DNA of 10,442 bases from Rhodospirillaceae bacterium (lineage in GTDB: Bacteria; Pseudomonadota; Alphaproteobacteria; UBA8366; GCA-2717185), in NCBI GenBank assembly GCA_028817685.1, contig JAPPPC010000665.1:1-10442 (forward strand), read 5' to 3'. Positions 1 through 6,118 of this stretch are shown piece by piece; position 1 is the first letter of the stretch; each line of letters starts with the position of its first letter. The notes under the pieces are model-generated. The model was not told the origin of the DNA, did no database searches, and saw only the letters and a program-made list of their open reading frames with translations. Made by a program: the position numbers and the translations under genes.

Positions 1-65
1 GTCTGCGCCTCAGAGGATGAGGTCGTCACGGGCCGCCCGTAGCTTCCCAGGTCATAATATTCCAT
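1..65 (-). CDS. TPR-repeat protein, N-terminal 21 residues only (partial)
   Basis: An ATG on the minus strand at position 65 opens a frame that runs off the left edge. It encodes MEYYDLGSYGRPVTTSSSEA and one further residue. From memory, this N-terminus (YDLGSYxRPVTTSSxEAQ) is typical of a family of long bacterial tetratricopeptide-repeat proteins in which it precedes a WFDRGL-like segment, which would lie outside the window. A G-rich stretch about 7 bases upstream could serve as a weak ribosome binding site. The gene follows the flavin oxidoreductase on the same strand after 78 bases, so the two may be co-transcribed. Only the start is visible, so the assignment rests on a short motif and no TPR can be seen. 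Confidence 0.5.
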   Translation of the reverse strand, partial: MEYYDLGSYGRPVTTSSSEAQ

Positions 66-143
66 CACCAGCCCCCCATCTCTTTACACGCGGCTCGAGA
101 ACATCACCGCCACGAATACAATGCCAGCCTCAACGGCCTAAAT

Positions 144-1175
144 CTACGCGGCACGAACGGCCCGCGCGATTTCCGCCCATTTGTCGCGATTGGCCGGGTT
201 GGTGGCAATGGATTGCAACGCAAAATACATCACGACGCGGCTGGCGACGCCCTTGTAACGGGCGATCAGCTGGTCCGCCATGTCATCCCAACGCGCGGAG
301 AGGCCGAACTGGTTGAGCATCTCGTCGCTGACGAGGTCGATCATGCCGTCCCGATCACCGGCACGCAGTTTTTCTGCAAGCTCCTGACGCTTCCCCTCAT
401 AGCCCAGATCATCGAACTGGAAGGCGTAAACCGGGGTCGAGCCATAGAACCCAATCGCCGCCTTCGCCTCGCGCTCCAGCGCAGCCCTCTCTTCGGGCGT
501 GTCCCCGGGCACCGCCAGGACCGGTATGATCAGATCGATATCCTCCAGACTCCGCCCGGCCTTTGCGGCCCCTTCGCTGACCTGCGGGATCAAGCGGTTC
601 TCGATATAGGGGATGGAGTGCATCGGGTGGACATGGACGCCATCGGCCACCTCCCCCGCGACCTTGAGCATCAACGGGTTAACGGCAGACATATCCAGCT
701 TTATGTCTTCGAAATCGTGTCGCGCCGGCGCCCAATGCGGCGTCAGCAGGTTCAGTTTGTAAAACGGCCCGTCATGCTCCAGCCTCGCTTCACCGCGAAA
801 CGCTGTGAAGCAGGCGCGGACTGCCAGCATGTAGTCGCGCATGCGCATGGCCGGCTTGTCAAACGCAACACCGTAACGCCGTTCGATATGCGGCTTCACC
901 TGGCTGCCGAGCCCAAGGCGAAACTTGCCTTTGGTGTTGCCTGCGAGCTCCCACGCGATTTGCGCGGTCACCATCGGGCTGCGCGGGAACGCCACCGCGA
1001 TGCCAGTGGACAGGTCAAGCGAAGGGGCGGCCATCGCCGCTGCCGTCATCATCATCCAGGGAGTCTGACCCGCCTCGGTGAATAACAGACCGGAGGCGCC
1101 TAAGCCTTCCATATCGCGCGCCATTTGCGCGATATTCTCCCAGCTGTCGGCACTGGTTTTGACGTCGAATTCCAT
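144..1175 (-). CDS. Luciferase-like (LLM) oxidoreductase, probably F420-dependent
   Basis: 343-residue TIM-barrel oxidoreductase of the bacterial luciferase superfamily, probably using reduced F420 or FMN. The segment FRLGLGSQVKPHIERRYG (residues 85-102) is characteristic of the LLM subgroup annotated as TIGR03617-type F420-dependent enzymes. Other family features are STGIAVAFPRSP (56-67), a GPFYKL strand (136-141) and NPLMLKVAGEVADGVHVHP (166-184). The length is normal for the family. The frame stays open upstream to 1214, but the ATG at 1175 is chosen because AGGAGGGA lies 5 bases before it and the family N-terminus begins here. The gene is divergent from the PEP-mutase-like gene, and the partial TPR gene lies 78 bases downstream on the same strand. 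The substrate cannot be read from the sequence. Flavin and F420 use cannot be separated by eye; F420 is inferred from the subgroup. Confidence 0.9.
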   Translation of the reverse strand: MEFDVKTSADSWENIAQMARDMEGLGASGLLFTEAGQTPWMMMTAAAMAAPSLDLSTGIAVAFPRSPMVTAQIAWELAGNTKGKFRLGLGSQVKPHIERRYGVAFDKPAMRMRDYMLAVRACFTAFRGEARLEHDGPFYKLNLLTPHWAPARHDFEDIKLDMSAVNPLMLKVAGEVADGVHVHPMHSIPYIENRLIPQVSEGAAKAGRSLEDIDLIIPVLAVPGDTPEERAALEREAKAAIGFYGSTPVYAFQFDDLGYEGKRQELAEKLRAGDRDGMIDLVSDEMLNQFGLSARWDDMADQLIARYKGVASRVVMYFALQSIATNPANRDKWAEIARAVRAA

Positions 1176-1180
1176 GTCGG

Positions 1181-1188
1181 TCCCTCCT
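1181..1188 (-). promoter_or_regulatory. Ribosome binding site of the LLM oxidoreductase
   Basis: AGGAGGGA on the minus strand, 5 bases upstream of the ATG at 1175. It is a near-perfect Shine-Dalgarno sequence and decides this start over the in-frame upstream ATG at 1214. Confidence 0.8.
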
Positions 1189-1305
1189 GGATATCTCGCT
1201 GCACCAACATCCAACCCACCGCCGTCCCATGCAACAGGACAATTGGACAGGGTCCCTGCCGCCGCCTACGATCCCAGGAAACTCACAGCAATGAGGATAT
1301 TCGCC

Positions 1306-2169
1306 ATGACACCGCCGGAACGCCTGCGCGCCCTGCTCGCCGAACCCGGGCTCGTTATCATGCCCGCCGTATGGGACGGGCTGACAGCGAAGATGACGAT
1401 CAAGGCCGGCTTTAAGACGGCATTCCTATCCGGCTCGTGCGTTGCCGCCAGCCGGCTCGGCGGCCCTGATCTGGACCTGCTGTCCTTCGCCGAGATGATG
1501 GATTCCTTCAACCAGGCGCACGGCGCGGCGCCCGACCTGCTGATCCTGGCGGACGCCGACCATGGTTACGGCAACGCGATGAACGTGCAGCGCACCGTGC
1601 GCGCCTATGGCCGCGCGGGTGCGGCGGCGATCCTGATCGAGGATAAGATCACACCGCGCGCCCTGACGGCGGCCGGCAAACCGGCCCTGCCCTTCGAAGA
1701 GGTGCGCATGAAAATCCGCGCCGCGGTCGAAGCCGCGAAGGACTCCGGCATTATGGTGATGGCGCGCACGGACTGCCGCCCGACCTTGGGCATCGACGAA
1801 GCTGTCGCGCGCATCGAAATGTATGTCGAGGAGGGTGCGGACATCCTGTTCCTGGATTCACCGGCCGACGATGACGAGATCAAACGCGCGGTCGCTGCCG
1901 CCGCCGGACGTCCTTCTTTCGCCGTGCTGTCTCCCGGCGCCCCGCGCGCCTGTCCATCGCAGTCCGAGGCTGAAGCCTTGGGACTGAAAATCGGCACCTA
2001 TCCGACAGGCATGCTGTCACCCTCCGTCGCCGGCATCCGCGCCGGCCTCGATGCGCTTAACGCTGGCAACGCGGTTGCGGACAGTGCACTCGAACCGGCC
2101 GATCTGCGAGCAACGCTGGGCTATGACGAATACGAAGCGCAGGCGAAGAACTTCGTCCTGCCGGAATAG
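1306..2169 (+). CDS. Isocitrate lyase/PEP mutase superfamily enzyme (oxaloacetate decarboxylase-like)
   Basis: 287-residue member of the isocitrate lyase/phosphoenolpyruvate mutase superfamily, Mg-dependent TIM-barrel enzymes that break or rearrange C-C or C-P bonds of 2-oxo or 2-hydroxy acids. Visible hallmarks: SGSCVAASRLGGPDLDLL (42-59), the metal site LADADHGYGN (81-90, D83 and D85), LIEDK (110-114) and ARTD (153-156). The KKCGH catalytic-cysteine loop of isocitrate and methylisocitrate lyases is absent: after IEDK comes ITPRALTAAGKPALPFEE. This points to the oxaloacetate decarboxylase or carboxyphosphonoenolpyruvate mutase-like branch, with substrate unknown. Start: the ATG at 1306 has GAGGA 8 bases upstream and matches the family N-terminus; an in-frame ATG at 1291 (AGGAA 10 bases upstream) adds five residues and is possible. 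The next gene starts 11 bases after the stop, so the two form an operon. Confidence 0.88.
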   Translation: MTPPERLRALLAEPGLVIMPAVWDGLTAKMTIKAGFKTAFLSGSCVAASRLGGPDLDLLSFAEMMDSFNQAHGAAPDLLILADADHGYGNAMNVQRTVRAYGRAGAAAILIEDKITPRALTAAGKPALPFEEVRMKIRAAVEAAKDSGIMVMARTDCRPTLGIDEAVARIEMYVEEGADILFLDSPADDDEIKRAVAAAAGRPSFAVLSPGAPRACPSQSEAEALGLKIGTYPTGMLSPSVAGIRAGLDALNAGNAVADSALEPADLRATLGYDEYEAQAKNFVLPE

Positions 2170-2180
2170 GAGACAACGCC

Positions 2181-2732
2181 ATGCCGCGCCTGCCGATTCC
2201 CACCGACTCGGATGGATTTTCCGAAGAGACCCGTTCCGCCATTCGCCATATCAAGGCGACCCGCAAGACGATGCCGCCACCGAGCAGCTACCTGACCTAT
2301 GCCGGCGCGGCCGGCGCCCGCTTGTCCGACCTGGTCGAGCATCTGCGCTACCACACATCTCTGACGGATGCGGAATCGGAGCTGGCGATATGCACCGCCG
2401 TGCGGTCGGCGAACGCGGCCTATATCTGGAACGCGCATGTCAAGCTGGGGCTGGCCGCGGGTACCCGCGAGGAGGCGATCCACGCCGTCGACACGTACGG
2501 GCCTTTGGACGACCTGACAGAGGATGAAGCGCTGATCATCCAATTCGGCCGCGAATTGCTGGAGGCCCCGGCCGTCAGCGACGAGACCTATAACGCGGTG
2601 CTAACGCGGTACACTGAAAAAGGACTCATGGAGCTCACCGCGCTGATGAGCGTCTACATGATGAACGCGACGGTTCTGCGGGTAATGCAGCATCCTGCCC
2701 CATCCGACGCCAGGCCGCTCACCCCTCGTTAA
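2181..2732 (+). CDS. Carboxymuconolactone decarboxylase-like (CMD/AhpD fold) protein
   Basis: 183-residue, all-helical protein of the carboxymuconolactone decarboxylase superfamily. Seen: LVEHLRYHTSLTDAESELAI (51-70), then AYIWNAHVKLGLAAGTREEAI (80-100), where the histidine (H86) sits in the WxxH element typical of gamma-carboxymuconolactone decarboxylase-like proteins, and a C-terminal helix LMELTALMSVYMMNATVLRV (149-168). The redox CxxC of AhpD is missing; the only cysteine is C71. A peroxidase-reductant role is therefore unlikely, and a decarboxylase or isomerase-like role is possible but unproven. AGGAGA (2168-2173) overlaps the stop of the upstream PEP-mutase-like gene, with 11 bases between the genes, so they are translated from one message and probably act on the same substrate path. 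The gene ends 6 bases from the convergent coaE stop. Confidence 0.85.
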   Translation: MPRLPIPTDSDGFSEETRSAIRHIKATRKTMPPPSSYLTYAGAAGARLSDLVEHLRYHTSLTDAESELAICTAVRSANAAYIWNAHVKLGLAAGTREEAIHAVDTYGPLDDLTEDEALIIQFGRELLEAPAVSDETYNAVLTRYTEKGLMELTALMSVYMMNATVLRVMQHPAPSDARPLTPR

Positions 2733-2738
2733 CGCGGG

Positions 2739-3329
2739 TCACGCGATCCGCTTCCACTGCGCATCGAGCTGCGCCAGCAGCGCGGCCTCGTCGCGGGAAT
2801 TGTCGATAACGATATCCGCCTTCGCGCGGCGCTCGTCGTTGGAAAGCTGCGCGGCGATGCGCTTGCGGACCGCCTCTTCCTCGACCCCGTCCCGCGCCGT
2901 CGCCCGCGCCACTGCCGTATCTGGCTCGACGATGACGACCCACACCTCATCGACCATCGGTTCCCAGCCCGCTTCGAGCATGACAGCCGCCTCCAGCACG
3001 ATGGGGGCGTCAGGCTGCGCCGCACGCGCGACCTCGAACTCCGCCAGGGCGAGCCGCCCAATCTCGGGCCAGATGATGCCGGTCAGCCGGTCGAGCGCCG
3101 CCGGATCGCCGAAGACCTTGCCGCCCAGCACCTTGCGATCGATCTGGCCGTCCGCACCGACCACCTCCGGCCCGAATGCGGCCACGACCTGAGCGAAGGC
3201 GTCCGTATCAGGTTCATATGCCCGGTGCCCCAGCTTATCCGCATCGATCACCGACGCACCTTTCTCGCCCAGATAAGCCGCCGCGGTGGATTTACCGGAG
3301 GCGATCCCGCCGGTCAGACCGATAATCAT
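2739..3329 (-). CDS. coaE: Dephospho-CoA kinase
   Basis: Dephospho-CoA kinase phosphorylates the ribose 3'-OH of dephospho-CoA with ATP, the last step of CoA synthesis, in the cytosol. The 196-residue product matches the usual length. It has the P-loop GGIASGKST (7-15), DADKLGHRAY (29-38) for substrate and metal contacts, VFGDPAALDRLTGIIWPEI (72-90), and the lid segment RKRIAAQLSNDERRAKAD (155-172) followed by IVIDN (173-177). The frame is open upstream to 3542, but MIIGLTGGIASGKS is the standard family start, so the ATG at 3329 is chosen. No strong Shine-Dalgarno sequence is visible. The usual alphaproteobacterial neighbours of coaE (dnaQ, aroE, maf-type genes) are absent; it lies among catabolic genes, convergent with the CMD-like gene and divergent from the molybdenum hydroxylase. 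The function is certain on sequence; the location is unusual. Confidence 0.96.
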   Translation of the reverse strand: MIIGLTGGIASGKSTAAAYLGEKGASVIDADKLGHRAYEPDTDAFAQVVAAFGPEVVGADGQIDRKVLGGKVFGDPAALDRLTGIIWPEIGRLALAEFEVARAAQPDAPIVLEAAVMLEAGWEPMVDEVWVVIVEPDTAVARATARDGVEEEAVRKRIAAQLSNDERRAKADIVIDNSRDEAALLAQLDAQWKRIA

Positions 3330-3398
3330 GCGCTGTGAATCCCGTCCCGAATGCCGCGCCCTTGCGGCGGCGTGGCCCCGTTTGAAGCGCACCCGGCC

Positions 3399-3427
3399 TT
3401 GTTGCGTCAAGGGCCGGCCCGCATAAT
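3399..3427 (+). promoter_or_regulatory. Candidate sigma70-type promoter, possibly leaderless
   Basis: TTGTTG (3399-3404) and CATAAT (3422-3427) are separated by 17 bases, giving a good -10 (5 of 6) and a weak -35 (3 of 6). The A of the ATG of the molybdenum hydroxylase gene lies 7 bases past the -10, where transcription would be expected to start, and there is no Shine-Dalgarno sequence, which suggests a leaderless message. The spacer contains the perfect palindrome GGGCCGGCCC (3411-3420). An imperfect inverted repeat (CCGGCCTTG at 3393-3401 against CAAGGGCCGG at 3408-3417, one bulged G) covers the -35 and could be an operator. On the other strand TTGACG (3410-3405) could be a -35 for coaE, with only a poor -10. 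All of this is inference from matching by eye. Confidence 0.35.
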
Positions 3428-3433
3428 CCACCG

Positions 3434-5713
3434 ATGGCGGACAAGGATCGCAGCTCCCAACCCTATATCGGACGCGCAGTGCCCCGCCTGGAAGACGAAC
3501 CGCTGCTAACCGGACGCGCGACATTCGTCGCCGATCTGGCATTCCCCGATCAATGCCACATGATGGTCGTCCGCGCGCCTATCGCGCATGGCGCACTCCG
3601 GTCGGTCGACACCAGGGCAGCCGCGACCATGCCTGGCGTCAAGGCCGTCTGGACGAGTGCGGACATATCAGAGATTCCACCGATCCCCTTTCGCGCGACC
3701 CGGGTGCTAGGCCTCGAACCTTACCGGCAACCGGTCCTGGCCCGCGACATGGTGCGCTATGTCGGCGAGCCGGTCGCCGTTGTCTTCGCGACGTCAGCCT
3801 GGGCGGCGGAGGATGCGGCAGAACAAGTCATCCTGAACATCGAAGAGCGTCCACCATTGCTTGAGGCCAGCGCTCCGCTCCAAGAGTTAGCGCCGGGCCA
3901 CGACACCGAGCCGGCGATCGTGCGTAAGGAATATGGCGAGGTCGACACAGCGATCGCCGCCGCAGATCATCGTCTCACTCTCGAACTCGCCATCGGCCGT
4001 CACACTGCCGTGCCGCTGGAGACGCGCGGCGCCCTCGCCCGCACCGATCCCGGCAGCGGCCATCTGCATATGCATGGCGTCGCCAAACGCCCGCACTGGA
4101 ACCGGGACCAGCTCGCGGCGATGCTGGGCCGCGACCCGTCCACCATCGATTTACACGAGAACCATGTCGGCGGCGGTTTCGGTGTCCGCGGCGAGCTCTA
4201 TCCGGAGGACGTGCTGGTCTGCCTCGGCGCGCTACGGTTGGGTCGTCCGGTGAAATGGGTCGAAAGCCGCCGCGAACACATGCTGACCGCCAACCACTCG
4301 CGCGAGCAGCAGCACCAAATCACGATCGCCTTCGACGGCGACGGCCACATCCAGGCCATCGACGATACGTTCTTCCACGATCAGGGCGCCTATATCCGCA
4401 CGCACGGGGTCCGGGTCGCCGACATGTCGGCGGGTCTGATGCTCGGTCCCTACCGTGTGCCGCATTTCCGCGCCGCCGGCCATGTCCGGCTGACCAACAA
4501 GACCCCGGCCGCCACCTACCGTGCCCCGGGCCGGTTCGAAACCAGCTTTGTGCGCGAGCGGATGCTAGACGCAATCGGCGCGCACCTCGGTCTGGGTCCC
4601 GTAACGGTGCGCCGCCGCAATCTGATCACGGCGGAGGAGATGCCCTACGAACGACCGCTCGACGCACTGGAAGTGCCGGTGATACTGGACTCCGGCGACT
4701 ATGAAGGATTGCTCGACAAGGCGCTCGCGACCGCCGATTGGGACAGGTTGCGGCATGACGCGGCGACGCGGCGCCAACAGGGTGAATTGGCCGGCGTCGG
4801 CCACGCCCTGTTCGTAGAGAAAACGGGACTTGGCCCTGTCGATACAGTTGAGATCGAACTGGTACGAGACGGAACGGTCGAGATCATCACCGGCGCCGCC
4901 TCGGTCGGCCAGGGCATGGAGACCGTCATCGCCCAGATCGCCGCGGATACGCTGGGGATAGGTTACGACCGCTTTCGCGTCGTGCACGGCCAGACCGACC
5001 GCATCGCGCAAGGCTACGGCGCGCACGCCTCGAGAGTTACCGTAATGACCGGCGAAGCCACACGACAGGCGGCAATGGAACTACGCTCGGAAATACTCTC
5101 GGCCGCCGCCCCGCTCCTGCAGACCACCCCGGACCGCCTCGCTCTCGCTGATGGCACGATCCGGCGCGACGGCTCCGAGACGGGCATGACGTTGGCAGAC
5201 CTGGACATGCAGCTCAACGCGGAAGCCACGTTCCGCTGCGATCACATGAATTATCCCTACGGCGTCCATATCGCCGCCATTTGCATCGATGCGGAGACCG
5301 GGAGCATCACGATCGAAAAGTATCTCGTCGCCTACGATGTCGGCCGGGCCGTCAACCCGATGCTGATTGAGGGCCAACTCGCCGGCGGCCTTGTCCAGGG
5401 CATTGGCGGCGCACTGCATGAAGCGTTCCGCTACTCCCCGAACGGAGAGCCGCTGGCCGCGACCCTGCTGGATTATCACCTGCCAATCGCCACCGAAGTC
5501 CCGCCCATCGATGTGCTAATCACTGAAGACGCCCCAAGCCCCCTTAACCCGCTGGGCCTGAAAGGCGCCGGTGAAGGCGGCATCAACGCTGCCGGCGCCG
5601 CGCTCGCCTCCGCTATCGACGACGCGCTGCAACGGCAGGGCGCGGTGACGCGGCTCCCGGTGACGCCTATGCTGGTGAGGGAAATGGTGGCGCAATACAG
5701 TCAGAAGAGCTGA
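3434..5713 (+). CDS. Xanthine dehydrogenase/aldehyde oxidase family molybdopterin-binding subunit
   Basis: 759-residue large subunit of a molybdenum hydroxylase, which oxidises aldehydes or N-heterocycles with water-derived oxygen. The N-terminal hammerhead domain (about 20-130) contains LTGRATFVADL and VRYVGEPVAVV. Cofactor-binding elements follow: VGGGFGVRGE (245-254), TYRAPGR (361-367), VGQGMETV (491-498), GYGAHASR (527-534), GQLAGGLVQGIGGALHE (647-663) and LKGAGEGG (709-716), with the catalytic glutamate at E714. The AYRCSFR loop of true CO dehydrogenase CoxL is replaced by TYRAPGR, so this is not form I CO dehydrogenase. Such enzymes normally need an FAD subunit and a 2Fe-2S subunit encoded alongside; neither is in the window. 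The ATG at 3434 fits the family N-terminus (YIGRAVPRLEDEPLLTG), but no Shine-Dalgarno sequence precedes it. The substrate is unknown; aldehyde oxidation would suit the neighbouring lyase. Confidence 0.92.
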   Translation: MADKDRSSQPYIGRAVPRLEDEPLLTGRATFVADLAFPDQCHMMVVRAPIAHGALRSVDTRAAATMPGVKAVWTSADISEIPPIPFRATRVLGLEPYRQPVLARDMVRYVGEPVAVVFATSAWAAEDAAEQVILNIEERPPLLEASAPLQELAPGHDTEPAIVRKEYGEVDTAIAAADHRLTLELAIGRHTAVPLETRGALARTDPGSGHLHMHGVAKRPHWNRDQLAAMLGRDPSTIDLHENHVGGGFGVRGELYPEDVLVCLGALRLGRPVKWVESRREHMLTANHSREQQHQITIAFDGDGHIQAIDDTFFHDQGAYIRTHGVRVADMSAGLMLGPYRVPHFRAAGHVRLTNKTPAATYRAPGRFETSFVRERMLDAIGAHLGLGPVTVRRRNLITAEEMPYERPLDALEVPVILDSGDYEGLLDKALATADWDRLRHDAATRRQQGELAGVGHALFVEKTGLGPVDTVEIELVRDGTVEIITGAASVGQGMETVIAQIAADTLGIGYDRFRVVHGQTDRIAQGYGAHASRVTVMTGEATRQAAMELRSEILSAAAPLLQTTPDRLALADGTIRRDGSETGMTLADLDMQLNAEATFRCDHMNYPYGVHIAAICIDAETGSITIEKYLVAYDVGRAVNPMLIEGQLAGGLVQGIGGALHEAFRYSPNGEPLAATLLDYHLPIATEVPPIDVLITEDAPSPLNPLGLKGAGEGGINAAGAALASAIDDALQRQGAVTRLPVTPMLVREMVAQYSQKS

Positions 5714-6118
5714 GCGAAATTCGAACCGCTTTCGACTGCGAATTGGACTCGCACGACGAACAGTCATCTGAGTTGAGCGGCAATTTCTGGGGTGCCAAGG
5801 TCATCGACCAGGATCGGCTGATGCTCTACCTCGTCGCTTTTATAGGCCCTTTTTGACAACGAAAACGGCGTGGCCATCCGCGGCAGCGATGGCATTCCGG
5901 GTCGAGCGCGCCGATGCCGTCGGACGGTATCACCTCCCTTCTGAACAGCGGATTTCACTTTCCCTGTCCGTCGGACTAGGATTCCTCATGTCCCGGCGTC
6001 TACACTGCGCATCAGTTGGAGGGGACCCACGTAGATTTGCCGCACTCGTGTGCACTGGCGTCGTCGGTTATCTTCCTGCGTCGGACCCTTAGATGAAAAA
6101 AGATGGGAGATGAGTTAC
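5714..6118 (+). other. Gap without a convincing gene, upstream of the 2-hydroxyacyl-CoA lyase
   Basis: About 405 bases with no gene I can defend. Open frames here start with non-ATG codons or show no family match. A TTGACA at 5853-5858 has no -10 at the right distance. GGAGGGG at 6018-6024 looks like a Shine-Dalgarno sequence but precedes no useful start. A short frame at 5770-5856 reads LSGNFWGAKVIDQDRLMLYL, which faintly recalls YoeB-type toxins (LSGxWSRRIDxEHRLVY), but no start codon or partner antitoxin is visible, so at best it is a decayed fragment. The lyase promoter should lie in this stretch, but I could not place it with confidence. Confidence 0.5.

Noticed and set aside
17..316. 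Plus-strand frame of 99 codons at the left edge
   Set aside because: It runs over the TPR gene start and the 3' end of the LLM oxidoreductase, is rich in Arg, Pro and Ser as antisense GC-rich frames are, and shows no family motif.
213..1085. Plus-strand frame of 290 codons opposite the LLM oxidoreductase
   Set aside because: Antisense shadow of a gene with clear family motifs; its own product has no recognisable domain.
1243..1272. TTGGAC and TACGAT at 18-base spacing as a promoter for the PEP-mutase-like operon
   Set aside because: Only 3 of 6 and 4 of 6 matches with suboptimal spacing; too weak to list, though the operon promoter should lie in 1176-1305.
3434..5713. Form I carbon monoxide dehydrogenase large subunit (CoxL)
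   Set aside because: The diagnostic AYRCSFR loop is absent; TYRAPGR is present instead, and coxM/coxS are not adjacent.
5853..6092. 79-codon plus-strand frame starting at TTG in the gap
   Set aside because: Non-ATG start, no ribosome binding site, no recognisable motif; it ends just before the lyase start region.
6093..6113. Six-codon frame (MKKDGR) overlapping the lyase start, as a possible leader peptide
   Set aside because: No Shine-Dalgarno sequence of its own and no hairpin suggesting attenuation; likely chance.
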